Source: Thermococcus onnurineus NA1 (GTDB lineage: Archaea > Methanobacteriota_B > Thermococci > Thermococcales > Thermococcaceae). From it: a stretch of DNA of 64,000 nucleotides. Below the pieces are notes generated by a model. It was not told the origin of the DNA. It was given only the letters and a program-made list of their open reading frames with translations, and made no database searches. This document shows, piece after piece, positions 16,860-24,856 of the stretch. Position numbers and translations under genes: made by a program. How positions within the stretch are numbered: the stretch's first letter is position 1; every line of letters begins with the position of its first letter. The stretch spans positions 1,550,001-1,614,000 of the forward strand of contig NC_011529.1 in NCBI RefSeq assembly GCF_000018365.1, read 5' to 3'.

Positions 16860-17808
16860 GTCTCTTCCAAATTTTTTCATAGTTGGGGAGCCCAGAAGTG
16901 GCACGACTTCCCTATATCACTATCTTAGGCAACATCCTGAGATATTTATGAGCTGGATAAAGGAACCGAATTATTTTTGTAAGGACTTTCATGAGGAAGT
17001 CTTACAATTTTTTAAAGATGAAAAGGAACTCCTAGTTCGTTTTCCTTATCATGACTATCGCCGTTATGTTAGCTTATTTCAAAATGCTACTGGATATAAG
17101 GTAATTGGAGAAGCATCCGTGATATATCTGTACTCCAAAGTAGCCGCTCAAAATATCTATGAGTTTAATCCTGAGTCAAAAATACTTGCTGTTTTTAGGG
17201 AACCTAGTGACTTTTTATATTCCCTGTATCATGTGTTCCTTCGGGAACTTCATGAGACTATTGGGGATTTTAAAAAAGCGCTTGACATGGAGCCTCTTAG
17301 GAAACAAGGAAAATACATACCTAAATATGTCCTGTTCCCGTCGATGCTATATTATTCAGAATGGCCCAAATATTCTGAGCAATTAAGCAGGTACTATAAA
17401 TATTTTGACCCATCACAGGTTAAAGTTATAATATTCGATGACTTAAAATCGAATCTGGAGAAGACGTATCGTGAGATACTTCAATTCCTAGGGGTCAGTA
17501 CTAATTTCATTCCTAAATTTAAAGTATACAATTCGAATTCCACTTATCGATTCCCAGTTCTAAAGAGGTTCATAATTGAGGTCTCAAAAACATCGCTTCG
17601 CGGTGTAATCCCTGAACGGCTTAGGAAGCTCATTTGGCGCGAGTTTATTGTCCCCCTGAACAAGCTCAATATGAAACCTCTTCCACGTGAACCTCTGCCG
17701 GAGGATATTCGCTTTAGCCTAATGAAGCAGTTCAAGTCGGAGATCACGAGGCTTGGGGATTTGATTGGACGAGATTTAGAGCTTTTGTGGGGATATGAAA
17801 ACGTATGA
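16846..17808 (+). CDS. PAPS-dependent sulfotransferase
   Basis: A 320-residue soluble sulfotransferase. NFFIVGEPRSGTTSLYHYLR is the 5'-phosphosulfate-binding loop. AVFREPSDFLYSLYHVFLRE is the 3'-phosphate-binding Arg/Ser motif. The preceding text GEASVIYLYSKVAA is also family-typical. It would move sulfate from PAPS to a hydroxyl, most simply on the glycan built by this operon. Consistent with this, the facing minus-strand cluster encodes ATP sulfurylase and APS kinase, which together make PAPS. AGGGGGTCAGCATA precedes the ATG. It is the last plus-strand gene of the glycan operon, 42 bp from the convergent flippase. Confidence 0.9.
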   Translation: MESNKSLPNFFIVGEPRSGTTSLYHYLRQHPEIFMSWIKEPNYFCKDFHEEVLQFFKDEKELLVRFPYHDYRRYVSLFQNATGYKVIGEASVIYLYSKVAAQNIYEFNPESKILAVFREPSDFLYSLYHVFLRELHETIGDFKKALDMEPLRKQGKYIPKYVLFPSMLYYSEWPKYSEQLSRYYKYFDPSQVKVIIFDDLKSNLEKTYREILQFLGVSTNFIPKFKVYNSNSTYRFPVLKRFIIEVSKTSLRGVIPERLRKLIWREFIVPLNKLNMKPLPREPLPEDIRFSLMKQFKSEITRLGDLIGRDLELLWGYENV

Positions 17809-17850
17809 ATACATTGTGAGTGATCATTGCACATCTCAGATATGTGCGCT

Positions 17851-19401
17851 TCAATTGGTAAATGATACGAACCGCTCAATTAATCTGAGAAGTTTGCCCA
17901 AAAATGGAATATGGAACTTTTTTTCTATTGTCTTCATCAATTCTATATCTTCTATATCCACGCTTCTGCTCAGCAGGATCAGTATAAAGTAACTTCCCAT
18001 AAACAGAAGAAGTGTGAAAAAGACATGCAATATATCTCCTGTTTTAGGGTATAGAATTTTAATCAGTCCTAGCAAAACAATGCTGATAATTAATGACTTC
18101 ATGTAATTCCTGCTGAATGGATGTATTCCTGTTTTTTTGTAGAGCCAGTATGACTTAAGTATATTCACAATAAAATATGAGATTGTCGTGGCAAGTGCCG
18201 CGCCGTCCAGTCCATACACAGGAATAAGTATGATGTTCAAGACTATATTAAATACTGCAGCGAATATATTGCTGATCAGATTTGCATTTGTGTCTCCTAT
18301 GACAATCAAACTGAGTCCATTTAGACCAAGAAACGTGTGGAACATGAAACCCAGAGACAAAATCTGAAGAGCTAGGGCTGCTGGAACGTATCGGTTACCA
18401 AACAGGGAACTTATTATTGTTTCGGGGAAAAGTAACATCGCACTGAACAGAGGCAATGTTATTAAAAATGTCCACTTTGTTAAAATTTGGTACACTCTTC
18501 TCATGGCCTCTGTTTTCTCTTCAGCATACAATGTGGTTACAATAGGGGTATATATGGTGCTGGTGGAAGCTAGGACTATCGTAATGAGGCGTGCTAGGGG
18601 AGTGGCGGCGCTATATATCCCGACAACCTCAGAGGAGATGTAGTATCCCAACATCAGGGTATCAGTCCAGTTCATGATAAATCCCAAGATTCCAGTGAGC
18701 ATCAGGGGAATTGAGAAATTTATGAGGTCTTTTGCTATCTTTAGACTTATTAAAAATCTAAACTCGAAAAGCTTGACTTTTCTTACGTCAATACTTAGCG
18801 CTAAAAATGTAACTGTCTGTGAGAGTACATACGCGAAGAATACGTATGTAAATGGGAATTTCATAAGAATCCCTACCAATATAAGGATTAAAAACGCTAC
18901 TGGCGGGGCTATATTTTGAAAATATACCTTTTCCCGGACCCTGCCAAATCCGTGGGAAACAGAAATTACTGTTGTAGTTAGGGCAGAAAACGGGAGTGTA
19001 AACGCCATTATCTTCAAAGCTAGGTTTAGCCCGTCTTCATTGAAAATTCTAGAAATCCCTTCAGCTCCAAGAATTAAAATTGTCATCCAGACAACACTGT
19101 TGAGCGTTACGATAATCATGGCCGTTGAAATTAACTCTTTAATCCTTGAAGGCTTTCTTTTTTTATAAAAAGCAATCTCTCTCGGAAGAGAATTCTGAAA
19201 ACCAAGAGTGACAATAACAAGGACAACACTCAAAACTGTCAAAGCCAGATTAAACGTTCCATACTCTGAAGTTGAAAAGTACCTTGCTATAATAGCCCTA
19301 TTGAGGAATCCAAAAAACATCGAAATAACAGTCCCTATGAAAACTATTCCGGTACCTCTCGCGATCCTCTGGAGTGCTTGGCTCACCTCGCTCTTGGTCA
19401 T
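17851..19401 (-). CDS. Polysaccharide/lipid-oligosaccharide flippase (MOP superfamily, Wzx-like)
   Basis: A 516-residue membrane protein with about 12-14 hydrophobic segments. Examples are TGIVFIGTVISMFFGFLNR at the start and repeated long helices to LLFMGSYFILILLS near the end. YFSTSEYGTFNLALTVLSVV and the central LISLKIAKDLINFSIPLML are typical of Wzx/RfbX flippases that turn lipid-linked glycans outward. The ATG at 19401 follows GGTGGG with four bases of spacing. The upstream in-frame GTG at 19425 overlaps the TSUP stop and has a poorer context. It is the last gene of the sulfate-activation series, 20 nt after the TSUP gene, tying sulfation to glycan export. AT-rich. Confidence 0.9.
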   Translation of the reverse strand: MTKSEVSQALQRIARGTGIVFIGTVISMFFGFLNRAIIARYFSTSEYGTFNLALTVLSVVLVIVTLGFQNSLPREIAFYKKRKPSRIKELISTAMIIVTLNSVVWMTILILGAEGISRIFNEDGLNLALKIMAFTLPFSALTTTVISVSHGFGRVREKVYFQNIAPPVAFLILILVGILMKFPFTYVFFAYVLSQTVTFLALSIDVRKVKLFEFRFLISLKIAKDLINFSIPLMLTGILGFIMNWTDTLMLGYYISSEVVGIYSAATPLARLITIVLASTSTIYTPIVTTLYAEEKTEAMRRVYQILTKWTFLITLPLFSAMLLFPETIISSLFGNRYVPAALALQILSLGFMFHTFLGLNGLSLIVIGDTNANLISNIFAAVFNIVLNIILIPVYGLDGAALATTISYFIVNILKSYWLYKKTGIHPFSRNYMKSLIISIVLLGLIKILYPKTGDILHVFFTLLLFMGSYFILILLSRSVDIEDIELMKTIEKKFHIPFLGKLLRLIERFVSFTN

Positions 19402-19421
19402 GAGTCCCACCAGTTTTGCGT

Positions 19422-20165
19422 TCACCTATTCAGCAGTGTGAACACTCCTATCAGCAGGATTATGATGTTTATCACCCTTTTAAGCTTCTCCCTATCTGCC
19501 ATCGTGTTCACGTGGGTCCCAAAATAAACGCCGGGCAGCGTACCGAGGATCAGCGCAGCTGCAAGGTGATAATCCACGCTTCCCATGAGGGCATAGTTGA
19601 GGAAGCTGAAGGTCGAAAGGGCTAGCCCATAGACTATCGTAACGCCGACAACTTCTTTCGGATCAAGCCTCGCCACGTTCATCAGTGTGAAGCTCACTAT
19701 GACGCCAGCTCCGACGGAGGTGAACTGCACGGTAAGTCCAACGATGAAGCCGAGGAGATAAACGTAAGTCCACCTCGGCTTTATTGGAACGTGGAGCTCA
19801 CCCTTGAGGAGGCCCAGAACCGCGCTGATGACCAGAATAAGGCCGAGGAGAAGTGTTAGGTAGTCGTTGAGGACTTCCTTGTTTATCTCCCTGAGCATCA
19901 GTCCACCAAGGGCTATCGCTGGCAGGCTTCCTGCGAAAAGCCTCAGTGATACGTCATACCTTATCCTGCCCCTCCTGTGGTGGAAGAAGACACCAAAAAT
20001 CCGCGTTACGGTGGCGTAGAGCAGGTCTGTGCCTACCGCTATAAGCGGCTCCACGCCGAGGAATATAAGGGAGGGGGTCATTAGGGCTCCTCCACCTACG
20101 CCGGTTAACCCGACGAGGAAGCCCACGAGGAGGCCCAGACCGACGAAGATTATCAGCTCCTCCAT
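19422..20165 (-). CDS. TSUP family permease (TauE/SafE type)
   Basis: A 247-residue membrane protein with eight or so helices. Glycine-rich repeats typical of TSUP are present in both halves: FLVGLTGVGGGALMTPSLIF and VGLTVQFTSVGAGVIVSFTL. Family members move sulfite, sulfate or sulfur organic anions. Lying 18 nt after APS kinase in a PAPS-forming operon, it most likely handles sulfate or sulfite; direction and substrate are inferred. The start is the ATG at 20165 with GGGGGAAGGGC upstream. Confidence 0.85.
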   Translation of the reverse strand: MEELIIFVGLGLLVGFLVGLTGVGGGALMTPSLIFLGVEPLIAVGTDLLYATVTRIFGVFFHHRRGRIRYDVSLRLFAGSLPAIALGGLMLREINKEVLNDYLTLLLGLILVISAVLGLLKGELHVPIKPRWTYVYLLGFIVGLTVQFTSVGAGVIVSFTLMNVARLDPKEVVGVTIVYGLALSTFSFLNYALMGSVDYHLAAALILGTLPGVYFGTHVNTMADREKLKRVINIIILLIGVFTLLNR

Positions 20166-20183
20166 GCCCTTCCCCCGTGGGCG

Positions 20184-20729
20184 TCACGGCAGGTACTCAA
20201 GCTCCCTGGCCTTCTGAATAACGAGTTCAACTTCTTCCTCAGGCGTCATCTTTGAGCTGTCCACCTTTACCTCCGGGTTCTCGGGTTCTTCGTAAACGCC
20301 ATCATAGCCAGTGAGACCCTTTATTTCGCCGCGCAGGGCTTTTGCATAGAGCCCCTTCGGGTCGCGCTGTATTCTGACCTCCAGCGGGGCGTAGACGTAG
20401 ACCTCTATGAAGTTTCCTATCTCCTTTCTTGCGTGCTCTCTAACTGCTCTATACGGAGAGATCAGTGAGACTATCGCTATAACGCCGTTTCTTGAGAGGA
20501 GCTTGGCCATATGGATGACGATTCTGTTGTGCATCTCCCTCGCTTCCTTAGAAAAGCCGAGCTCCGGATAGAGCGTCTTCCTTATTGTGTCGCCGTCGAG
20601 TATTTCCACGCGGTAGCCCATTTCTCTGAGTTTCTTGGCAAGTTTGACAGCTAGAGTAGTCTTTCCGGCACCGCTCGGCCCCGTGAGCCAGATTGTAAAG
20701 CCCTTCTCTAGGTTCCTTAACCCGGACAT
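20184..20729 (-). CDS. cysC: Adenylylsulfate (APS) kinase
   Basis: A 181-residue kinase making PAPS from APS and ATP. GFTIWLTGPSGAGKTTLAVK is the Walker A region. VEILDGDTIRKTLYPELGFS includes the APS-binding DGD and phosphate-contact residues. IVSLISPYRAVREHARKEIG is the family lid signature, and KGLTGYDGVYEEPENPEV is the usual C-terminal motif. The product fits the nearby sulfotransferase. It lies 39 nt downstream of the phosphodiesterase-like gene in the same minus-strand series. Confidence 0.95.
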   Translation of the reverse strand: MSGLRNLEKGFTIWLTGPSGAGKTTLAVKLAKKLREMGYRVEILDGDTIRKTLYPELGFSKEAREMHNRIVIHMAKLLSRNGVIAIVSLISPYRAVREHARKEIGNFIEVYVYAPLEVRIQRDPKGLYAKALRGEIKGLTGYDGVYEEPENPEVKVDSSKMTPEEEVELVIQKARELEYLP

Positions 20730-20768
20730 TTCAACTCCCCCCGATTTCAGTGGTCAAAATTTGGGAAC

Positions 20769-22199
20769 TCAGAGGATGCTCCTCCCATGCATCCCCACCA
20801 GCGGCTCCTCTATTCCAAAGAGCCTGAGCACCGTTGGCGCGAAGTCGTAGATGGTCAGCTGGGTGTGCTTTGACTCGTCCATGCCCGGCAGGTACATGGA
20901 AAACACTCCAAGCTCCGAGTGGTTCGCATCATCTGGACCAGTGTCGTTCTCAGGTAAATAGTTGCTCGGGTGGCCGAGGGTCCCTGCTGCTCTCCAGTTG
21001 AGGTTGTCGAAGTAGACCATGATGTCTGGCTTGCTTCCCTTTGCGACGGGGTAGATGTCCTCAGGGTAGAAGACCTTCGTGTCCCATTTCTCGCCGTTCG
21101 GGCCGCGTATGGACTTTATCATCTCCGCAACCTCATCGCGGACGCTTTCGAACTTTGATAGGGGTATTCTGCCCTCCTTCTCCCTTCCGAGGACGTTGAG
21201 GAAGACACGCGAATAGTAGCCGCCCCATCCCCAGGCCGTGCTCTCCTTCCAGTCCACATCCAGCTGCTCGAAGCGGATTACCTTACCGCTGTGGATAACC
21301 TCCGGGTTCCTGACCTTCAGCAGGCCCTCTTCGATGAGCCACTGGTTGACGGCGAAGTTGCCGTGCATGCCTTTTATGCCGTGGTCGGAAACTATGAAGA
21401 CGGCCGTCTCGTCTAGGTCTATGAGCTTGAGCGTCTCGCCTATCTCCTTATCCAGTAGCTTGTAGTAGTCCGGAATGACGTTCTCGTATTTGTTTCCCTT
21501 CCCGGGGTAGAGGTGGTGGTTCTCGTCGAAGTAACGCCAGAAGGCGTGGTGAAGCCTGTCGAGGCCTATCTCGACGAAGTGGAAGTAGTCCCACTCCTTC
21601 TCCTGAAGGAGGTAGCGGATAACCTCGAAGCGCTTCTCCGTCATCTCCCAGATGTCTTCCTTGACCTCGTCCTTGGCCTCTTTCCTGAAGGGGACGTCGA
21701 AGATGTACTCGCCGACGAGCCTCTCTATCTCGCCCTTCAGCTCCTTCGGGTATGTGTAATCAACGCTCGCATCTGGTGTTATGAAGCAGCTAACTAGATG
21801 GCCCTTTATCGGCTTTGGCGGGTATGTTGGGGGAACACCAACTATTATCGATCTCTTTCCGCGCTCGCCGAGGTAGTCCCACACGGTCGGCTCCTTAACT
21901 TTCTTGCTGTGGGCTATCCAGTAGTCGGTGTAGCTGTAGCCCGTCCTGTGCCTGAAGCCGTAGAGACCGAGCTCACCGGCAGTTTTGCCCGTGACCATGA
22001 CCATCCACATGGGGATAGTGATCGCTGGGATGCCCGTCTTCATGGGGCCGTAAATTGAGCGCTCAAGGAGCCTCCTGACGTTGGGCATGTCGTCAAGAAA
22101 GCGCCCGAAGAGGAGTTCCGGCGGGGCCGAGTCAAGGCCTATCACAAAGACTTTCTTGGTCTCCGTCATACCCTCCCTAACCTTCTTCTCAAACTCCAT
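20769..22199 (-). CDS. Alkaline-phosphatase superfamily type I phosphodiesterase/nucleotide pyrophosphatase
   Basis: A protein of about 476 residues. KVFVIGLDSAPPELLFGRFL has the first metal-site Asp. MKTGIPAITIPMWMVMVTGK carries the Thr nucleophile typical of nucleotide pyrophosphatases/phosphodiesterases. FHFVEIGLDRLHHAFWRYF and AVFIVSDHGIKGMHGNFAVN give the remaining metal ligands. Within a PAPS operon it might act on a nucleotide by-product or on a phosphodiester in the glycan; neither is shown. The start is ambiguous. The ATG at 22199 follows GAGGTGAGAAGT and overlaps the DHH gene region closely, while ATG 22169 follows AGGGAGGGT. Confidence 0.85.
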   Translation of the reverse strand: MEFEKKVREGMTETKKVFVIGLDSAPPELLFGRFLDDMPNVRRLLERSIYGPMKTGIPAITIPMWMVMVTGKTAGELGLYGFRHRTGYSYTDYWIAHSKKVKEPTVWDYLGERGKRSIIVGVPPTYPPKPIKGHLVSCFITPDASVDYTYPKELKGEIERLVGEYIFDVPFRKEAKDEVKEDIWEMTEKRFEVIRYLLQEKEWDYFHFVEIGLDRLHHAFWRYFDENHHLYPGKGNKYENVIPDYYKLLDKEIGETLKLIDLDETAVFIVSDHGIKGMHGNFAVNQWLIEEGLLKVRNPEVIHSGKVIRFEQLDVDWKESTAWGWGGYYSRVFLNVLGREKEGRIPLSKFESVRDEVAEMIKSIRGPNGEKWDTKVFYPEDIYPVAKGSKPDIMVYFDNLNWRAAGTLGHPSNYLPENDTGPDDANHSELGVFSMYLPGMDESKHTQLTIYDFAPTVLRLFGIEEPLVGMHGRSIL

Positions 22200-22204
22200 A
22201 CTTC

Positions 22205-23140
22205 TCACCTCAGATATTCCTCAACGATTTTAAGCGCATCTTCGATTTTATCCCTCTCACATACGCAACCGAGGACTTCCCTCTTGCCGCCAGTGTTTGT
22301 CCCGAGGGTGCGGAGCCTCTCGATGACTTCTGCCATGTCTATCCTTTCGGCTTCCTCCTTCGAGACCCTAAAGTAGAGCTGAGCCTTCCCGTGGAAGTTC
22401 TTATTGACAACGACGGCACCTCTAAAGCCCATTTCCCAGACGAGCCTCCGTGCAACCTTGGAGATTATGTTGAACGGACTCTCGAACTCGACTATTGCGA
22501 AGCCGTTCCTCTCAGCTACACTTGAGAGGGTTTCCTCTATTGTGCGTCTTATCTCATCCGCTCTCCTAACCCACGGCTCGTATTCAAGGAGCTCTTTAGT
22601 TCCTTGACTGAGCAGAACTGCAACGGCTTTTTCAACGGCTCCTCTGTCCATGGCTATGTAGTTCGAGTCCATCAGCTCGACGAGCCTTAAAGCTTCCTCC
22701 CGTGATAGGCCTTCCCTATCGAGGAGCTCATTAACACGAGGAACCTCAAAAGCCCTCTCCCCGATGTCGCCGACTACGCCAAGGGCGCTCCAGGCGTTCC
22801 AGAGGCCGAAGTACTCGGAAACTACCAGCGAGGCCGATGGATAATATTCACCGTCGAGTGAGGGGTTAATCTGTTTGACCTTTGGGTTCCTTATCCTCGG
22901 CTGCGTGTGATGGTCTATGAAGAGTGTTTCGATATTTACCTTCTCCACCTCACCCGGAACGTTGAAGTCCATCACGTAGAGCTTTTCAGCCCCTTCTATT
23001 GCCTTCCGGATCCTCTCATCGAAGCGGAACTCGCCTATTGATGCTGTCATATTTGTGAAGTCTTCTAAACAGAGTGCTCTGACGAGCAAAGCCGCTGAAG
23101 TTATTCCGTCCGTGTCCCAGTGATGAACTATTAGATGCAC
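22205..23140 (-). CDS. DHH-family phosphoesterase
   Basis: A 311-residue RecJ/NrnA-type phosphoesterase. The N-terminal HLIVHHWDTDGITSAALLVR and LYVMDFNVPG are metal-binding motifs I and II, and ETLFIDHHTQPRI is the DHH motif. The C-terminal part, ending REVLGCVCERDKIEDALKIV, resembles a DHHA1-type substrate domain. NrnA-type relatives hydrolyse pAp, the by-product of PAPS-dependent sulfotransfer, and the location between ATP sulfurylase and APS kinase genes makes that role attractive. Direct single-strand nuclease activity is the alternative. GTG start at 23140 after GGTGAGTTAG. Confidence 0.85.
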   Translation of the reverse strand: MHLIVHHWDTDGITSAALLVRALCLEDFTNMTASIGEFRFDERIRKAIEGAEKLYVMDFNVPGEVEKVNIETLFIDHHTQPRIRNPKVKQINPSLDGEYYPSASLVVSEYFGLWNAWSALGVVGDIGERAFEVPRVNELLDREGLSREEALRLVELMDSNYIAMDRGAVEKAVAVLLSQGTKELLEYEPWVRRADEIRRTIEETLSSVAERNGFAIVEFESPFNIISKVARRLVWEMGFRGAVVVNKNFHGKAQLYFRVSKEEAERIDMAEVIERLRTLGTNTGGKREVLGCVCERDKIEDALKIVEEYLR

Positions 23141-23169
23141 CTAACTCACCCCGCAAAAATAAAAGGAGC

Positions 23170-24309
23170 TCACTCCACGAAGGGCTTCTCAAAGCTCCTT
23201 ATGACCTCGTAAACCTCGGGCCTCATCATGTATTCTGGCGGCTGCTCGCCGGCCATTATCATCTTCCTGAGCTTGGTGCCGCTGATTCTGACGTGGAACT
23301 CCTTTGGATGGGGACATATCTTGGCGTTGACCATGCCGCCGCACTTCCTGCAGTAGAAGGCCTCTCTGATGAACATCGGGGTTATGCCGAGGTCAGGGAA
23401 GTTCTCGAACATATCCCAGGCCTCGTAGGGCCCGTAGTAGTCGCCGACTCCAGCGTGGTCTCTTCCCACGATGAAGTGCGTTGCTCCAAAGTTCTTCCTC
23501 ATGATGGCGTGGTGGATGGCTTCCCTCGGGCCAGCATACCTCATTTCATAGCGGACGGTCGCTAAGGTCGCGGCGTTCTTTGGGTAGTAGTGCTCAAATA
23601 GCGTCTCGTAGGCCTTGATTATGACCTCATCCTTATAATCGCCCTTCTTCTTTTTACCGAGGACGGGGTTGATGAAGAGGCCGTCTACAAAGGTTAGCGC
23701 CGCCTTCTGGACGTACTCGTGCCCGACGTGGGGGGCGTTCCTCGTCTGGAAGGCAACGATGGTCCTCCAGCCGCGCTCCTTGAAGAGGACCCTCGTCTCG
23801 ACGGGTCTGAGGGTGTACTTGGCGAAGGGATTTGGAACTTCATTGAGGAGCTCTATCTCACCGCCGACGAGGTATTTACCCAGGGAATAAACCTTGGCAA
23901 CGCCCGGATGATTTGGATCGGTGGTCTTGAAGACTTTCTGGGCAAACTCTCTCTTGTCGTAGGTGTATATTTCCTCAACGTGCATCCTTGCAATAGGTAT
24001 GTCTTCGTAGTAGAGCAAAACCGCGTCTCCCTCATCAAAGGTCTTTTCCACAATGTCGATCACTATCGGAATAGTCCAAGGGGTATCATCGCTCAGACGC
24101 ATGTGGTCGAGTACACTTTGGAAATCATCACTTGTGAGAAAGCCTTTCAGGGGAGAATAGACACCATGGGCGATGTTCTCGAGGTCTATCGCCCTTCCGT
24201 GGTCGATCTTAACGGAGGGATACTCCTTCTGCTCGCTCAGAATTCTCTCGCGGGTTCTCTCTGCGACGAGCCTTCTGACTAACTTGCCTCCATGGGGCTT
24301 CGAGACCAT
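23170..24309 (-). CDS. sat: Sulfate adenylyltransferase (ATP sulfurylase)
   Basis: A 379-residue homomeric archaeal/bacterial-type Sat making APS and pyrophosphate from ATP and sulfate. VAFQTRNAPHVGHEYVQKAA holds the QTRNPxHxxH-like nucleotide motif. FIVGRDHAGVGDYYGPYEAW is the GRDHAG motif. The C-terminal CRKCGGMVNAKICPHP is a zinc site found in thermophilic forms, followed by HVRISGTKLRKM. GAGGTGGTAGC precedes the ATG. Thermococcus is not known for assimilatory sulfate reduction, so the APS is more likely used for PAPS through the operon's APS kinase. Confidence 0.96.
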   Translation of the reverse strand: MVSKPHGGKLVRRLVAERTRERILSEQKEYPSVKIDHGRAIDLENIAHGVYSPLKGFLTSDDFQSVLDHMRLSDDTPWTIPIVIDIVEKTFDEGDAVLLYYEDIPIARMHVEEIYTYDKREFAQKVFKTTDPNHPGVAKVYSLGKYLVGGEIELLNEVPNPFAKYTLRPVETRVLFKERGWRTIVAFQTRNAPHVGHEYVQKAALTFVDGLFINPVLGKKKKGDYKDEVIIKAYETLFEHYYPKNAATLATVRYEMRYAGPREAIHHAIMRKNFGATHFIVGRDHAGVGDYYGPYEAWDMFENFPDLGITPMFIREAFYCRKCGGMVNAKICPHPKEFHVRISGTKLRKMIMAGEQPPEYMMRPEVYEVIRSFEKPFVE

Positions 24310-24334
24310 GCTACCACCTCAAAAATTTGGGGAA

Positions 24335-24562
24335 TCAGTCGAGGTAGCCCAGAGCCCTGAGCCTCTCTTTGACCTTCTCCTCTTCCTCCTCGGTGAAGAC
24401 TTCTTCCTTCTCCTCCTCTTCGAGGCTCGCCAGAACCTCACGGAGAACGTAGGTAACGTAATCTGAGACTGAAGTGAAACCAGTACCCTCTATCCTCTTT
24501 TTAATCTTGTCATAGAGGGGCTTTGGTATGGAAACTGTCGTGTACTTCTTTTCGTCGGCCAT
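24335..24562 (-). CDS. Ribbon-helix-helix (CopG-like) transcriptional regulator
   Basis: A 75-residue protein. The N-terminal KKYTTVSIPKPLYDKIKKRI is the beta-strand and first helix of an RHH DNA-binding domain, followed by GFTSVSDYVTYVLREVLASL as the second helix. The tail is a very acidic helix rich in Glu. The ATG at 24562 follows GGAGGTG with six bases of spacing. It is the first gene of the sulfate-activation series, 25 nt before sat, so it probably controls that operon and itself. Three 10-bp direct repeats at 24579-24608 lie exactly where an operator should be. Confidence 0.85.
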   Translation of the reverse strand: MADEKKYTTVSIPKPLYDKIKKRIEGTGFTSVSDYVTYVLREVLASLEEEEKEEVFTEEEEEKVKERLRALGYLD

Positions 24563-24578
24563 TCCACACACCTCCGTC

Positions 24579-24608
24579 TTTAATGATATTTAATGACATT
24601 TAATTAAG
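24579..24608. promoter_or_regulatory. Three 10-bp direct repeats, candidate RHH operator
   Basis: TTTAATGATA, TTTAATGACA and TTTAATTAAG follow one another without gaps just upstream of the RHH gene. A one-helical-turn period is what adjacent RHH dimers need. The repeats also contain the AT-rich stretch (TTAAATAT on the minus strand) that would serve as the TATA box, so binding would block transcription of the sulfate-activation operon. Confidence 0.6.
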
Positions 24609-24685
24609 GCGGCTGTTCTAATATTTAAGGATTTCTATTCTCCGTGGGAATACCGTGCGGTGATAGTATACCCTCTTGGAAAGCA

Positions 24686-24692
24686 TTTTAAG
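24686..24692 (+). promoter_or_regulatory. TATA-like element of first C/D sRNA
   Basis: TTTTAAG lies 31 bp before the C box of the first sRNA. The same heptamer occurs 30 bp before the C box of the second sRNA, so this is probably the promoter of a separate sRNA transcript. Confidence 0.55.
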
Positions 24693-24715
24693 CCCTTGGA
24701 AGAAATTCAAAGCGC

Positions 24716-24768
24716 GATGATGATTGATGGGCGAACCGACCGATGAGGAAGGAAAGGTGATCGCTGAG
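24716..24768 (+). ncRNA. C/D box sRNA, rRNA 2'-O-methylation guide
   Basis: C box ATGATGA (24717-24723), 12-nt guide (24724-24735), D' like CCGA (24736-24739), C' like ATGAGGA (24743-24749), second guide, D box CTGA (24764-24767). The C-to-D span is 51 nt, identical to the neighbouring sRNA. The first guide TTGATGGGCGAA can pair with UUCGCCCAUUAA, which I recall from the archaeal 23S A-loop, with one G-U pair. The fifth-nucleotide rule then points to C2558 (E. coli numbering). The D' and C' boxes are imperfect. The RNA would act with L7Ae, Nop5 and fibrillarin. Confidence 0.7.
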
Positions 24769-24774
24769 CAACTC

Positions 24775-24781
24775 TTTTAAG
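24775..24781 (+). promoter_or_regulatory. TATA-like element of second C/D sRNA
   Basis: TTTTAAG, 30 bp before the C box of the second sRNA and 8 bp after the D box of the first. This suggests two independently transcribed sRNA genes in tandem. Confidence 0.55.
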
Positions 24782-24803
24782 GCCCATCCCCTACCTTTTC
24801 TGG

Positions 24804-24856
24804 GATGATGATTTCAGCCTTGTCTGAGACTCGTGATGATGGAGTGACGGACTGAC
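24804..24856 (+). ncRNA. C/D box sRNA, 16S rRNA 2'-O-methylation guide
   Basis: A textbook archaeal C/D sRNA: C box ATGATGA (24805-24811), 12-nt guide, D' CTGA (24824-24827), 5-nt spacer, C' GTGATGA (24833-24839), 12-nt guide, D box CTGA (24852-24855). Guide TTTCAGCCTTGT pairs with ACAAGGCUGAAA-like sequence before the conserved AAACUUAAAGG of archaeal 16S, placing the modified base at G902. Guide TGGAGTGACGGA pairs over 11 nt with CCGUCACUCCA near the decoding site, pointing at U1406 (E. coli numbers, from memory). Flanking CUG and CAG could close a short terminal stem. A T-rich stretch follows. Confidence 0.88.

Noticed and set aside
24335-24562. Type II toxin-antitoxin pair led by the RHH gene
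   Set aside because: No small toxin-like gene is adjacent; the downstream gene is sat, so a transcriptional regulator of the operon is more likely.
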